Source of the DNA: Ephemerocybe angulata
Taxonomy: Eukaryota > Basidiomycota > Agaricomycetes > Agaricales > Psathyrellaceae
Assembly (NCBI GenBank): GCA_013368325.1
Contig: JAACJK010000213.1
Span: 1 to 15,829, forward strand
Reading direction: 5' to 3'
Length of the DNA stretch: 15,829 nt
In this document: piece after piece, positions 1 through 9,072 of the stretch
Layout of the letters: each line of letters starts with the position of its first letter
How positions within the stretch are numbered: position 1 is the stretch's first letter
Notes under the pieces: model-generated
Seen by the model: the letters and a program-made list of their open reading frames with translations, nothing else
The model's database searches: none
Told to the model about the DNA's origin: nothing
Program-made: the position numbers and the translations under genes

Positions 1-890
1 TCTATACCTACGTGTCCCCGTCAGCTGCTATAGCACTTGTCATCGCCTTAATGAGAAAAATGCGAACGCTATGCTATCCCTTGGAGTATTGCTGGAGTAG
101 AGCGGACGGTCGCTAGGTTCAGCCACCCATTTACAGCTGTTTTAGGAAAGCTTGACTCTGCGCCGCAGGCACAAACATACACGAAAAATAAAATAATTGG
201 TTTTCCCCTATCATTGGTAATAAGACACTCATTTTGGTTGAGAAAAGGCCTTCTATTGGTCCGACGAAGCAAAGACCCATCAAGCTCACTCGCCAAGCCA
301 CCAAAACCGTGTTATCACAGCACAAGCCCAGTTTTTTGGATTCTTCTCCACTCTGAGCATCCATAAATTATACTAGAAGATATTACAGTCATGAAGTACC
401 TAATTGAGGTGCGAGGAGGGCAGGGGGAGTGTAAATGAATTTATTGATTATTTGAACACTTTTTTATCATCCGATCATTGGTGTCAAGCTTTAGTAAAAC
501 AGCTGTAACAGGTGTAGAGGGACAGCGTCGCGCTCTAGCAGCGATCAGGCATGCGGACATGTTGACTTGGAGGCACATGCATGTCGTGGCTAATTCTCGT
601 CAGAAAAAGTCATGTTCGGTCATTTGGTGACAATGAAAAGAATCCATGCGTCTTTGAGCTTTGCCGACGTTAATCCAGCCAGCGCCACCTTCCACTCTGT
701 CAGTCGGCGGAGTGGTGGCCATGGTTAATTATTCTCTCGAGAAGGTATCGTCTACCTCCACATCAGAATAAAATATGAGACGAATCGGACGGTCGACGGT
801 TAGACGTGTCTTCTCATAGATGGGACCTCGAAATCATGTGGAAGCGGAGTACTCGCCATAGGGGAACCTTCTATTTCTCAAGAAACACCT
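1..890. other. Intergenic stretch without recognisable gene
   Basis: I see no convincing coding region, RNA gene or repeat array here. The few open frames are short, have no recognisable motif and lie in AT-rich sequence. An 11-base string, GCGCCGCAGGC, occurs near 159 and again near 1239, just right of the MITE. This could be a trace of a shared older repeat but is too short to use. Confidence 0.5.
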
Positions 891-898
891 TCTTTTGT

Positions 899-1190
899 AG
901 GACCCCTGAATATACCCTGTGAACTTTGATCCGCCAACCAGACAGAATATGGGCCTCCGCCGGACACATTTTGAAAAATTTTGTCCTCCAATCCGAAAAC
1001 TTTGGGTGCCATTCGATCCGAATGGACCTCATTTGACCGTTTTTTCGGGTTCAAAGGCGAAAAATCGAAGAAAATGCCAAAAATCGAATATTTGTGCTCA
1101 GACCAGACAGATTCAGCCGAATTTAGGTCATTTTGACCAGACACGAACAGGCCCCAGTATCAGAGTTCACAGGGTATATTCAGGGGTCCT
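899..1190. mobile_element. MITE (292 bp) with 32-bp TIRs and 8-bp target duplication
   Basis: The element starts AGGACCCCTGAATATACC at 899 and ends with its reverse complement at 1190. The terminal inverted repeats, 899-930 and 1159-1190, match at 31 of 32 positions. The octamer TCTTTTGT lies immediately outside both ends, at 891-898 and 1191-1198, as a perfect target-site duplication. The 228-bp interior encodes no transposase, so this is a non-autonomous element mobilised in trans. An 8-bp duplication suits the hAT superfamily, while a 9-bp reading with a shifted boundary would suit a Mutator-type element; the sequence does not decide between them. Near-identical TIRs and an intact duplication suggest fairly recent insertion. 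An open frame of 132 codons crossing the element looks accidental. Confidence 0.92.
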
Positions 1191-1299
1191 TCTTTTGTCC
1201 CATTATCCCAGTATCCCAGGCGAGAGTGTCGCTTGGCGCCGCAGGCGCTTGAATTGTCGCGCAATACTCCCGAGATGGGAATTGGGGGTGGCCAAAATT

Positions 1300-1760
1300 C
1301 TGCGTTGGGTGCGGTAATTTGCGGTAAATATACGAAAACTGAAAATTTTGGGCCTGGATGCATACGTACATAGTTATATAACTCAGCATATGTCAGTACA
1401 GTCTACCAGCATAGAAATAACAAAGCGAGGAGATGCCTATGGAATACCTGATAATATGTCAAAGTTGGTCCAATTCCAGCGACTGTTGGGCAAATCACAG
1501 ACTCTAGAGCATGAAATAGGGCTATATGAGAACTACCTTTATATATATGGTATGGCCCACCTCATACATAACGACTTTGGGCAGTGGAACCCAACACCTT
1601 CCCCAAACCAGGGAATTGATGTTGAGCCTTAGTTGATTCCCACACGTCAAGTTGCGTTGACTTGCGGTGATCTGCATGTACTTTGCGGTTATTTGCGTTG
1701 ACTTGCAAAGAATTTGCGGTAGGTGACCTTCAATTTGCGGTGGGTTTGCGTGAAAAGTTT
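1300..1760 (+). repeat. Left subterminal TTGCGG/TTGCGT motif cluster
   Basis: TGCGGT or TGCGTT occurs at about 1301, 1310, 1319, 1652, 1662, 1683, 1693, 1714 and 1734, with TTGCGTG at 1746, all in the same orientation. Most sit in 1640-1760. The gap 1345-1640 holds no copies and no gene I recognise. Clusters of a short degenerate motif close to element ends are typical transposase-binding sites. That function is inferred from position and from the matching cluster at the other end. Confidence 0.7.
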
Positions 1761-2251
1761 TTCTTTACAGGTGGGACCTTAGAATACATTAGTTATGGAA
1801 GTATATTAGTATATTGTATCTCTCATTGTAGTATACAATCCCATATTGTGTCGCACGGTGCCATCAATATGGAGTGTGCCGGGCACGAATCTAATCGCCG
1901 TGCAAAAACTACCCAAAGGAAATGGGAAAACCAAGCTAAGTACATTAGAGGTATATTCTGGGTATATTACACGAAATTTGGAGAGGTGACGAGATCAGGT
2001 TCAACTGTGGTGCAGTGAATAGTTGGTGGGTGCCCATATTGAGACTTGCACGGCGCCATCAAAGTTCGATAAGTCAACCGCCATTTTGCACCCCACTCCA
2101 CAAGTACCTAAAGAATTCAGGAGATAACTTGACATTAGATTTAAGGTAGCTAGAGCATCGTGAATATGGAATCTTGTGAGGCGAGTGCATCAGGTTCAGC
2201 AGTAAACATCAATATACAATTCATTCGCACTTTTGGGGGGACAGAGCTATA
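1761..2251. other. 3' flank of the transposase gene inside the element
   Basis: This stretch lies between the left motif cluster and the end of the transposase gene. It is AT-rich and I see no gene in it. A 111-codon plus-strand frame at 1683-2018 overlaps the repeat cluster and has no recognisable motif. The stretch probably carries the 3' UTR and polyadenylation region of the minus-strand transposase gene. Confidence 0.45.
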
Positions 2252-3694
2252 CTACGATACGTGATGCTTCTTGGCTCGCTTTTTACTGCCAGGAATAAAT
2301 TCTTCGTCCGACTCCCCTTCTCCCCTTCGTTTCTCTGTCTGTAAACGTTGATCCATAGTCACCTTTCTGGTGAGGCGAGTTGCGACTGGGACTGGGGCCG
2401 GAAGGTGAGCGAGTTTCTCTGTTCCTTCTTCTTTGGCTTCGGCTTGGGGTGTCGAGGGGACGGCTTGCTTGGCTGTATTACCCGAAAGGTAGATTCACCA
2501 TTCAGGGTAGCTGGCGGCTCGTTCGGGTTGAAGGGGAATGGTTCTGGGCCCAAAGCAGGGTCCCGAGGGGGCCGAGTCTTCAAGGGATAGGGTGTTGAAC
2601 CAAACAACGCCATATCATCCTTGTAATCATGAACGAATGTCCCCATGATGTATGGGGAACCATCCTCAGTCAGAATGCGAATGAGGTTTGCAGGATGCTC
2701 CACTGGTACATCACCGATTTTGCGTTGAATTTGCGAGTGCCCTTTGAGGAGGTGCGTATTCATACTCCAGTCCTCCGATGCGATGGTGGATGATGTGATC
2801 TGAGGGGTTGGATCGAGCGTAGAGTTCCCCAGAAGGTTGGCTCGGTTGCAGTAGAATGCCCGTTCATGCGTGGTGAGTAGCCGTTGGATTCGGGATCGAG
2901 TCGCAATATCGTTTTCTGTAGTCATGCTGTACTCCTTCTCTGTGAGAATGCGCGAAAGTTCGAATATTTCTGCGTCATCGGACGGCTCGAGCTTGAGGTA
3001 TTTGCGGAGGACCAATAGTCGCAGAAGGACTACGACACAGATGTGCTCTTCTTCCTTCCCTGCTAAGAGCTCTGTAAATGTCATCGAGATGTAGTTATCG
3101 ATAGCTGCTCGATGTCCGGGAAAGAGGGGAATTGAAAACATCTTCGATGGGAAGCGGAGGAGATGCTTTTTTCGAGCGAAGTGACGCTTAGGCGTGGAGA
3201 GCGGGAGCTCTTCCATCCACTCCATTAGCACATTCATGATGGGATGGTATCGGATACCAGTGACAAACTCCACAATGGCAGTCTCAGCATCCTTCAAAGC
3301 AGAGAGTATGCCAAGTGAGTCCGCTTCCCACAGTGCTTCGACGTCCTCTTCGCTTGTAATATCATAGAGCACAATTGGCCAGACGATTGAGCCCCAATGA
3401 GTTCTTTCAAAATAAGAGAATGAATATGCGGATTTGCAAGTGCTCCAGTAAAGAATGACACTCACTGGTAAATCTGTTGCGAAGTCGTCTCGCCAGAGCA
3501 TACTATAACACTCCTGCACGGATAGTGTGAAGGTATCTGACACCATGACCGGAGATTTTTGAGGCCAGTCATTGTACTTGTGCCACTGCAGAGTAACCGT
3601 GTCATTAGTACGGGAGATAATCTGCGCTGGATACGATTTTCGGTTGTTCAGTCTGGTGATTTGGTGCACGTTGACCAGGAGGAAGCGACCAAGC
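2252..3694 (-). other. Long C-terminal exon of the transposase, possible SH3-like reader fold
   Basis: This is the longest undamaged piece of the gene: 436 codons to a stop at 2359. It starts directly after the PHD finger with GRFLLVNVHQI, then SYPAQIISRTNDTVTLQWH, whose beta-strand pattern and YPAxI...W resemble Tudor/agenet/BAH-like barrels. A helical central part of unknown function follows, and then a Pro/Lys-rich tail (SPRHPKPKPKKKEQR). A second frame continues from near 2362 with GESDEEFIPGSKKRAKKHH to a stop at 2252-2254. This looks like a natural acidic-basic C-terminus with a nuclear signal, so one more frame break is likely at 2362. The barrel assignment is weak. Confidence 0.55.
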
Positions 3695-3784
3695 CTATAT
3701 CAAATACACGTAAGTGAGTGAGTCATTGCAAATGGTAGAAATACACTGTACATTGACTGATCCCAGCGACCGTTAATTGCATAC

Positions 3785-4392
3785 CTGCATTGAGGACAGC
3801 AGAACAGAAAGTCGATGTCGTCAAGATGATCTTTTGGAAGAACCGGCGCATGCATGAAGTATGCCAGACCACCTTACACAGATGACAGGAATCGTGGACA
3901 ACGCAGCTGCGCCATCTAGCCCACATGTCTCGCAAGATGGAATAGCAATATCAGCTGTGACTGAAGCAGCGGGCTTCGCCTTAGCCTTTGCAACTTTGTC
4001 CCAAAGAGCCAAAGCGTCAGATAAGCTCGTGCTGGGCCCGGCTTGTTGCTTGGACCAGGCGTGTTGGTCTCTGTGGGTCCATCGATGTCGTCATCCCAGA
4101 GAGACTTGGATTCAAATATTGAGTGAATGAGTGGTTCATCCTCGGAGCTGAAGTCGTTATCGTAAACCGTGCCATCAGAGCGACTGGATTTGGATGGGGT
4201 AGACCCCATTTCAATATCCGACCCAGAAGAGCTGCCGTCTGACACGCTGAGAGGTCGTTTTGGAATTGAGCCAACACTGCTGACTCGCTCGTAGTGGTGA
4301 AAGTTGTCCTTCATTTTCTGGATGGACTGAGTCGTCTGCCAGAGAGCGTAAGACCAGAGTATACCGTGGACACATGTATTTGAACACATACC
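3785..4392 (-). other. Acidic linker and PHD-like zinc finger of the transposase
   Basis: After the intron at 4336-4391 the protein becomes Ser/Asp/Glu-rich (VSDGSSSGSDIEMGS and onward). A C4HC3-like finger follows, divided over three reading frames: CETC (Cys codons 3932-3934 and 3923-3925), then CHLCKVVWHTSC (3852-3888 region), then FCCPQC (near 3787-3806). Order and spacing match a PHD finger: C-x2-C, C-x2-C-x4-H-x2-C with Trp before the His, then C-P-x-C. PHD fingers read histone tails. Two single-base shifts inside about 120 bases break it, so it cannot be made as one piece from this copy. The final Cys codon is next to the donor site at 3784. Confidence 0.75.
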
Positions 4393-4439
4393 TTTCCCAG
4401 CTGGCTGGTGCGGTGGTAGACGTAGTAGGATTCATCGGT

Positions 4440-5573
4440 CGTCCGCTTTTGTAAGGGATGGGGTGCCCTTTTTAGCTCTACGCAGCCTCGAGTTCATGTC
4501 GTCGTATGTGTAGGAAACTCCGCCGAGCATAAGCTCAGCAGTGAAGTGATCCTTTTTATGAATGATACGCCCAACGAGGGTTACACAATCTCCGAGTCAG
4601 GGGAGATAATCTTGAATGTTTCGTCAAATCGGAGATGGTTGTGGGCCCGCCGCTTCCCGTCTGAAAGGTTCGACCCGACTGTCAAGATTAGCGGCCAGTA
4701 GAAGTTGACGGCTGATGGAGCCGCATTCAGTTCACATCCATCCGTTGCACATGGAGTTTGACCAGCAGCAATAGACGGATGTAGCTCCTGGTTGGGAAGT
4801 ATGACAGCGAGGTTTGAGAAGTATTCTTCTAGTCCGATTGAGGTGTCCATCTTCAGTAATTTCTGGAGCGCAGCAGCATACTCGCAGTGTGGATGCATGA
4901 TGGCCTTGGGCCTCTCGGGGTACTGCGTGCATCGGTGCCCCGCACCACAGGCTGACTCAACGGAGTATTGAACAGCCATGTACCTCTGTGCCTCAAAACA
5001 TGGCTCGAAGTCCTGGGGCAGGGTATATCAGATTTTTCGACCCTCTTAAAAACCTAATATCCATGCTCACCTCAATCATAGGCTGAATCCAGCATAACGC
5101 AGAATGATGCCCGGACGAGCTAAGCTCTGGAAGCCATTGCTCGAAAATCCGTGCACGCAAGGCTTTCTGAAGCTCCGATAATGCGTGGACAAGCAGAGCA
5201 TGGGCGTTGAGATCCTTTTTCTTGTTGCTCGTAATGAGCTTGAGGCGCCGATCAAAGTGCGTTGCCAGTAACATCAGGAAGCTATCACCTGGAAGGAGGC
5301 TAAGAAACTTCGTGCGCATGTCCACCGTCCATAGAAGGTATGCTCGGAAGAAAAGCTCGATACCGTGATCCCAGAAGCACGAGTTCGGACTAAGCCATTT
5401 GAATGACTGGGTATATAGTGGAAGGCGGGAAAGTGCTTCGAGGCCCATGTTAGTAGCAGGCTGCAGCTCCTTGAGAGCGCCAACAGTATCTGGAGCGCGG
5501 CCGTCGTTCTCGAAGAATTTGACCTTTTTGGGTGCACGGTGCTCTCGAGGCCCCGATGGCGTGAAGTGCCCGG
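4440..5573 (-). other. USP-like cysteine protease (deubiquitinase-type) module in the transposase
   Basis: Just after the DDE core the protein has LSPNSCFWDHGIELFFRAY (Cys codon 5377-5379), which resembles the Cys box of ubiquitin-specific proteases (N-x-C-[WY]-x-[DN]-[SG]). About 830 bases downstream comes LVGRIIHKKDHFTAEL, then SYTYDDM. This matches the USP His box (V-x-H-x(4-6)-H-[YF]-x-A) followed by the acidic residue in YDD: His codon 4546-4548, Asp codons 4501-4503 and 4498-4500. Between them lies a Cys/His-rich stretch (CGAGHRC, then HPHCEY, then CATDGC) that may be a zinc-binding finger subdomain. A one-base loss near 4597 separates the His box from the rest in the raw frame. The assignment is by motif only; a Ulp1-like or other papain-fold peptidase is the alternative. 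Confidence 0.62.
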
Positions 5574-5639
5574 CTATATGTATTATCCTGTTAGTATATG
5601 GGCCCGAGTAATTGCCGAGTAAGTGAAATGGAACGCACA

Positions 5640-6640
5640 TTTGATCGACGCAAACTCCGAGTTAAAGCGTTTTACGTGCAGATATAACTTCCGTATTCCT
5701 TCGAGGAGATCGTTCCCACTTCCAACCGCATGGTTGAGCAATGAATGCCCATGCTCTGCTGCGTTTGACGTCGAAGGTACTTTCTTAGCTACGTCGGGGT
5801 CAATCGTGCTTTTTGCTGGAAACACCATCCCCAAAATGGCGGGCTGGATCCACCAAGATAACCATCCAGCTGCGTCCGGGAAACTCTCGTCTGAAACGAG
5901 CCACCAAGAGGTCAAAATCGTCACTCGAGGTTTTCCGTGATACCATCTTCCGCAGTATGTAAGCGAAGTCTGAGACACGGTTTTGGTCGACCAAAGCAGC
6001 TGTTTCCTGGACCCGCGTAGCCTGGGCCCAGAAGTGATACTCGCACCCAACCTCGAGCGACTTTGCCTCCTCACGGAGGTTAACCATTTGGGCTGCCTGC
6101 GCTTCCAGAGAAAGGTTCGAAAATTCCGGGATGGTATGCGCAACAGCAACGGCATATTCCTCTGCATGCGCATTCCGCTGAGCTTGCGAGAAGTCCATGA
6201 CCTATAGCAAAAATAAGCATTAGCGCATTAGCGTGTGCATGCGTTGCAGTTGCAGCAAGGCGACGTCAAGGCGACGTACATTGAGAAGGTATTCCTTTTT
6301 GAATGGAAGCCCGTCGCGCTGGACTTTGGCCATGACAGCATCATTCAGATGCTTGAAGTGCGGGCGATGGTGGGCGGCGTCTTCACCAAAAACGAGGGTA
6401 AATAGAACTGGGACCCAAGCTTTCAGCGTCTCGCTGAATGCAGATGTCGAGAGAAGAACACCATCCTTGAAGTAAGAATGGTTTCCATCCGTTACAAAGC
6501 CGTGTCGAGAGCCAACAGTGTCTTGTCGAGTACCCAGTCATCGACAGTCGCCTCCAGCACCGAGTTCATAAACGCTGTCCGGAAAATGAATAATCCTTGG
6601 TCGTGTAGCTGCGAGAAGATTAGAAACGGCTCCCCGAGCT
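5640..6640 (-). other. MULE DDE transposase catalytic core
   Basis: The three acidic residues of a Mutator-like core are visible. The first Asp is in FVTDGNHSYF (codon 6487-6489), shortly after a one-base loss near 6500. The second is in VMDFSQAQR (codon 6193-6195), just after the intron at 6202-6279, and is followed by the typical GCEYH (Gly-Cys-x-x-His) motif near 6030. The Glu is in STSNAAEHGHS (codon 5754-5756). A frame break near 5880, an extra base in a TTTCCC run, separates the second Asp from the Glu. All three residues and the flanking Trp-rich helix (GWLSWW) are kept. This is the enzyme part that excises and joins element ends in the nucleus. Confidence 0.88.
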
Positions 6641-7317
6641 CGCCATTGAGACCTAGAATTTGTTTTATTGTGGCCCCAGCAGTAGTGTTCTTCGGCATTG
6701 TGTTCGTAACTCCAGTCCGAGCCTGGCTCTTGGCGACGAAGTACCGAGCGGCGCTGGGATTAGCAAGAGCAGGCGCAATGTCGGGCAAGGGCACGGATCC
6801 AGGATTCAGATCACCGGTGCGAAGAGCGTGAACCGTTGCATTCGCCCCTCCACGCACGACTTGAGCATCGAGTTGAGCAGTTTCTGAAACAGAGAGGTGG
6901 CTCGTGGGTGGGCGTGGGTGGTCGTGATATCCTTCGTGCTCCCAGCGGAAGTATTCTTCACCAGTCTTGATGTCCTTTGCACGATACCGATGGCACCTGG
7001 CGGCACAGTCATGGTGGACAAGTGGACCGGACCCGCATAGGGCGCAGCCGGCGTGAATTTGCTTCTCCTGAGTGCTGGGATCGGTTTTGGGCTTCACTGG
7101 GCGTACACAGGCCGGATTGGGGCATACGTCAACCCCAAGGCACTTGCTCGTCTTCGCTTTTCCAATGGCAACGGAGTATTCGGTGGCTTGCGGTTCCAGT
7201 TGCTTGTACCATAAGAACGGAACTGCCACTTCGCCTGGTCGTTATTTGGCTTTGCTTCGTCCTCTGTTTCGAATTTTCGAACTCGTTTCCCATTCGGCCA
7301 GTCGTATAGGACAGTTC
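6640..7317 (-). other. GCM/WRKY-type zinc-binding DNA-binding domain of the transposase
   Basis: The minus-strand frame has CLGVDVCPNPACVRP, then CALCGSGPLVHHDC and finally FRWEHEGYHDHPRP (about 7139-6900). The CLGV..C start, the paired Cys clusters and the GxHxHP ending are the signature of GCM domains, a relative of the WRKY zinc finger. In Mutator-like transposases such a domain recognises the element's terminal repeats. Upstream, a segment with DWPNG and AKW in another frame (about 7310-7230) likely belongs to the first strand of the domain, so a frame break is inferred near 7230. Downstream, to about 6640, is a helical linker toward the catalytic core. Confidence 0.85.
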
Positions 7318-7364
7318 CTAGTATATTTTAGAGCATTATATCGACGTAGGCACTGTAGACGTAC

Positions 7365-7984
7365 CAGGTTCCGCTGTACATATTCCCTCTTCCTCCGGTT
7401 CTCCTTCTGAGTCCGAACTCGAATCCGATGCCATGCTAACCTTCTGCTTTGCCTCTAGTGCTGCCTGAGATTCGTCCCTAGCTTGCGGCACCTTTTTGCG
7501 ACTGTCTGCGGCTGGGGTTTCGCGATTTTTGCTTGTTCGGGCACGGGTAAGCGCTGTCTGGTTGCGGCGGGTTGAACGGTCTCGATGGTCGGCATTTTGG
7601 GTGGTTGCGTCGCTTCAGGCGGGTTAAACGAAGCCATAGGTACTCCAACATTGTATACTCCTGGATTTCCATAACCTAGACACACCAGAACGAAGATTAT
7701 CAGCCTAGCATTGCTTGACCCTGAAGTTGGAACTCACCATTCATGTACGGTGCCGAAACAGACATGTATTGGCTTGGGATGGTACCCATGGAGCATCATA
7801 TGGGGTGGTGGTTGCGCATACGGACCGTATATATGCCCTGGAGGGGCAGCGGGTTGGTACATTGGAGATATTGCATGGGATGGTGCTGATACTGCGGCTG
7901 GTTCACAACGGGCACTGGCGGTGCTTGTTGCTGTTGCTCGTCCTCCGAAAAGAAGGCAAAAAGCGCCCTTTTGAGTCTCTTCAT
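7365..7984 (-). other. N-terminal low-complexity region of the transposase (exons 1-2)
   Basis: The reading from the ATG at 7984 begins with basic residues (MKRLKRALF), then a short Gln run and Pro/Gln/Tyr-rich sequence. A one-base shift near 7862 moves the reading into a frame with YQPAAPPGHIYGPYAQPPP. Exon 2 (7365-7675) is Pro/Gln-rich at first and ends in a Lys-rich, then Ser/Asp/Glu-rich segment (ASDSSSDSEGEPEEEG) before the intron at 7318-7364. Two frames of exon 2 look plausible near 7500-7600, so the exact protein there is unsure. Such disordered, charged N-termini often precede DNA-binding domains. No catalytic motif is present. Confidence 0.6.
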
Positions 7985-8578
7985 GTCTTGATGATCTGTG
8001 TAAGGCAAAACGTGCGTTATTAGAGGTTGTCGAGTCCTCAAAATCTTTGGAGCGAGGCGCCTAATCGGGAACGGAAGCTTATAATGGCCCAGCAAACATC
8101 GCTCCAAGAATCAAAGTCTGTAGGCGAAAGCGCATATATTGGGTCTATAATGTATAGATACAGTCTCTAGAAACCTGTTAACACCAATATACCAGCCATA
8201 CTCGAGGTGGACGACTTACCACAGCCCACCCCGCCCCTATTGAGGGTCACCACCGGCCATCAATCCTGTTCCCCCAAGCCCATGCCCAACCCTCCGTCTT
8301 GCGCCCTCTCCAAGCCTCAAGAATGTTTCGAGATATACTGGGTATCTGCTGGTTGAGTGGATGTGGTCCTCGGTGCTCGCTGTTGTGGTGGTAGGCCAGT
8401 CAGAATCGACGATGTCGTTGCGGCGCTTTGCGTCACCTCAGACAATTCCCACAGTCATTTAACCTCTCCGCTGATCAAGGACAGGCTGGGCTGGAAGAAC
8501 GATGCACTATATCTTATCTACTGAGTACTGAACATCCTCACACCCTATTATACCCCCGTTCCTCCCCCAGAAGCCCTA
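7985..8578. other. 5' flank of the transposase gene inside the element
   Basis: This lies upstream of the transposase start and should hold its promoter and 5' UTR. A possible untranslated first exon with an acceptor-like TTACACAG lies on the minus strand just before the ATG at 7984. The reading upstream of that point (about 8107-8000) lacks recognisable protein motifs. The rest is C-rich plus-strand sequence without a gene that I can identify. Confidence 0.45.
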
Positions 8579-8710
8579 CGCAAAACACGCAACCTCACGC
8601 AAGTCACCGCAAATACCGAAAATCTTGCGGCAATCAAGGCATTTGCGGTAACTTGCGTGTTATATACCGCAAGGCCATCAACGCAAGCTACCGCAACGCA
8701 ACGCAAAACA
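8579..8710 (-). repeat. Right subterminal CCGCAA/ACGCAA motif cluster
   Basis: CGCAA occurs at about 8579, 8588, 8597, 8606, 8668, 8681, 8691, 8696 and 8701. This is the inverse orientation to the cluster at 1300-1760. Three copies in the opposite sense (TTGCGG near 8624, TTTGCGG near 8643, TTGCGTG near 8653) lie in the middle. The outermost part has three direct CGCAA steps (CCGCAACGCAACGCAAAAC). It mirrors the left end and is best read as the other terminal binding region of the MULE element. Confidence 0.7.
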
Positions 8711-9072
8711 TGAACCACCGACTCTGGCTATATATGTACTTTCCAGTGCATCTTGTACTCGCCCTCTCGTGGCATCCTCCTGGACGACGAACGGGCGCTT
8801 ATTCCCTGCGACCCTCCCAATTACATATGGGCACCTGTGCGTAGAGCTAAGTCGAAACTCGTACCTATACCACCTGAGTTTGTCCCAAGGTAGAGGGCTG
8901 GACAATTCACAGTCCTCTCAGTGACGGGGTCGAGGAATGGATTCAACTTCGATCCCATCACTCCATAAATAAGCGCCCAATTAACCTCGCGGCTCCTCAT
9001 CCCTCAAGACTTGGCATCAGAAGCGAACGCGTAACATGAAATATAAGTATGATTAAATAGTATACACGGTGG
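8711..9072. other. Spacer between the MULE element and the membrane-protein gene
   Basis: No gene is seen. This contains the outer flank of the transposon and the 3' region of the minus-strand gene that ends at 9073. Short open frames on both strands have no recognisable content. Confidence 0.45.

Larger units (their letters stand above)
2252..7984 (-). pseudogene. GCM-type MULE transposase fused to USP-like protease and PHD finger, frameshifted
   Basis: One multi-exon gene reads through the whole element. The proposed start is the ATG at 7984. Introns with GT/AG ends are at 7676-7737, 7318-7364, 6202-6279, 5574-5638, 5013-5070, 4336-4391 and 3695-3784. Across most of these the codon phase joins recognisable protein, for example SIK to SGH at 5639/5573, MIE to DFE at 5071/5012 and CR to LGR at 3785/3694. 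Frame breaks of one base occur near 7862, 7230, 6500, 5880, 4597, 4428, 4030, 3925 and 3830, and probably near 2362. They include both gains and losses. Few internal stop codons are seen apart from those created by the shifts. The product would bind element ends, cleave and transpose DNA in the nucleus. The copy is inactive as read, unless some shifts are sequence errors. Domain details are given in the separate entries. Confidence 0.85.
1295..8712 (-). mobile_element. MULE-type DNA transposon (about 7.4 kb), boundaries approximate
   Basis: A single long minus-strand gene with a Mutator-like DDE transposase core (about 7984-2252) sits between two blocks of TTGCGG/TTGCGT motifs, one at 1300-1760 and one at 8579-8710. 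Read inward, the outer edges can be aligned: left begins near TGCGTTGGGTGCGGTAATTT (1301) and right, on the minus strand, near TGCGTTGCGTTGCGGTAGCT. Mutator-like elements typically have long inverted repeats carrying transposase-binding sites and make 8-11 bp duplications. I could not identify a target duplication, so the exact ends are uncertain by tens of bases. The transposase gene is frameshifted, so this copy is probably not autonomous. Confidence 0.7.

Noticed and set aside
919..1317. Plus-strand 132-codon open frame
   Set aside because: It runs across the MITE and its right flank, includes a terminal inverted repeat and has no known motif.
1640..1760. CRISPR-like or simple tandem repeat
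   Set aside because: The TTGCGG/TTGCGT copies are short, irregularly spaced and degenerate, the genome is eukaryotic, and the matching inverse cluster at 8579-8710 points to transposon ends.
2252..8107. KDZ (Kyakuja-Dileera-Zisupton) transposase or Helitron
   Set aside because: The GCM finger, the DGNHSYF / DFSQAQR...GCxxH / AEHGHS series and the inverted end motifs fit a Mutator-like element; no CxC cluster, Rep or helicase motifs were seen.
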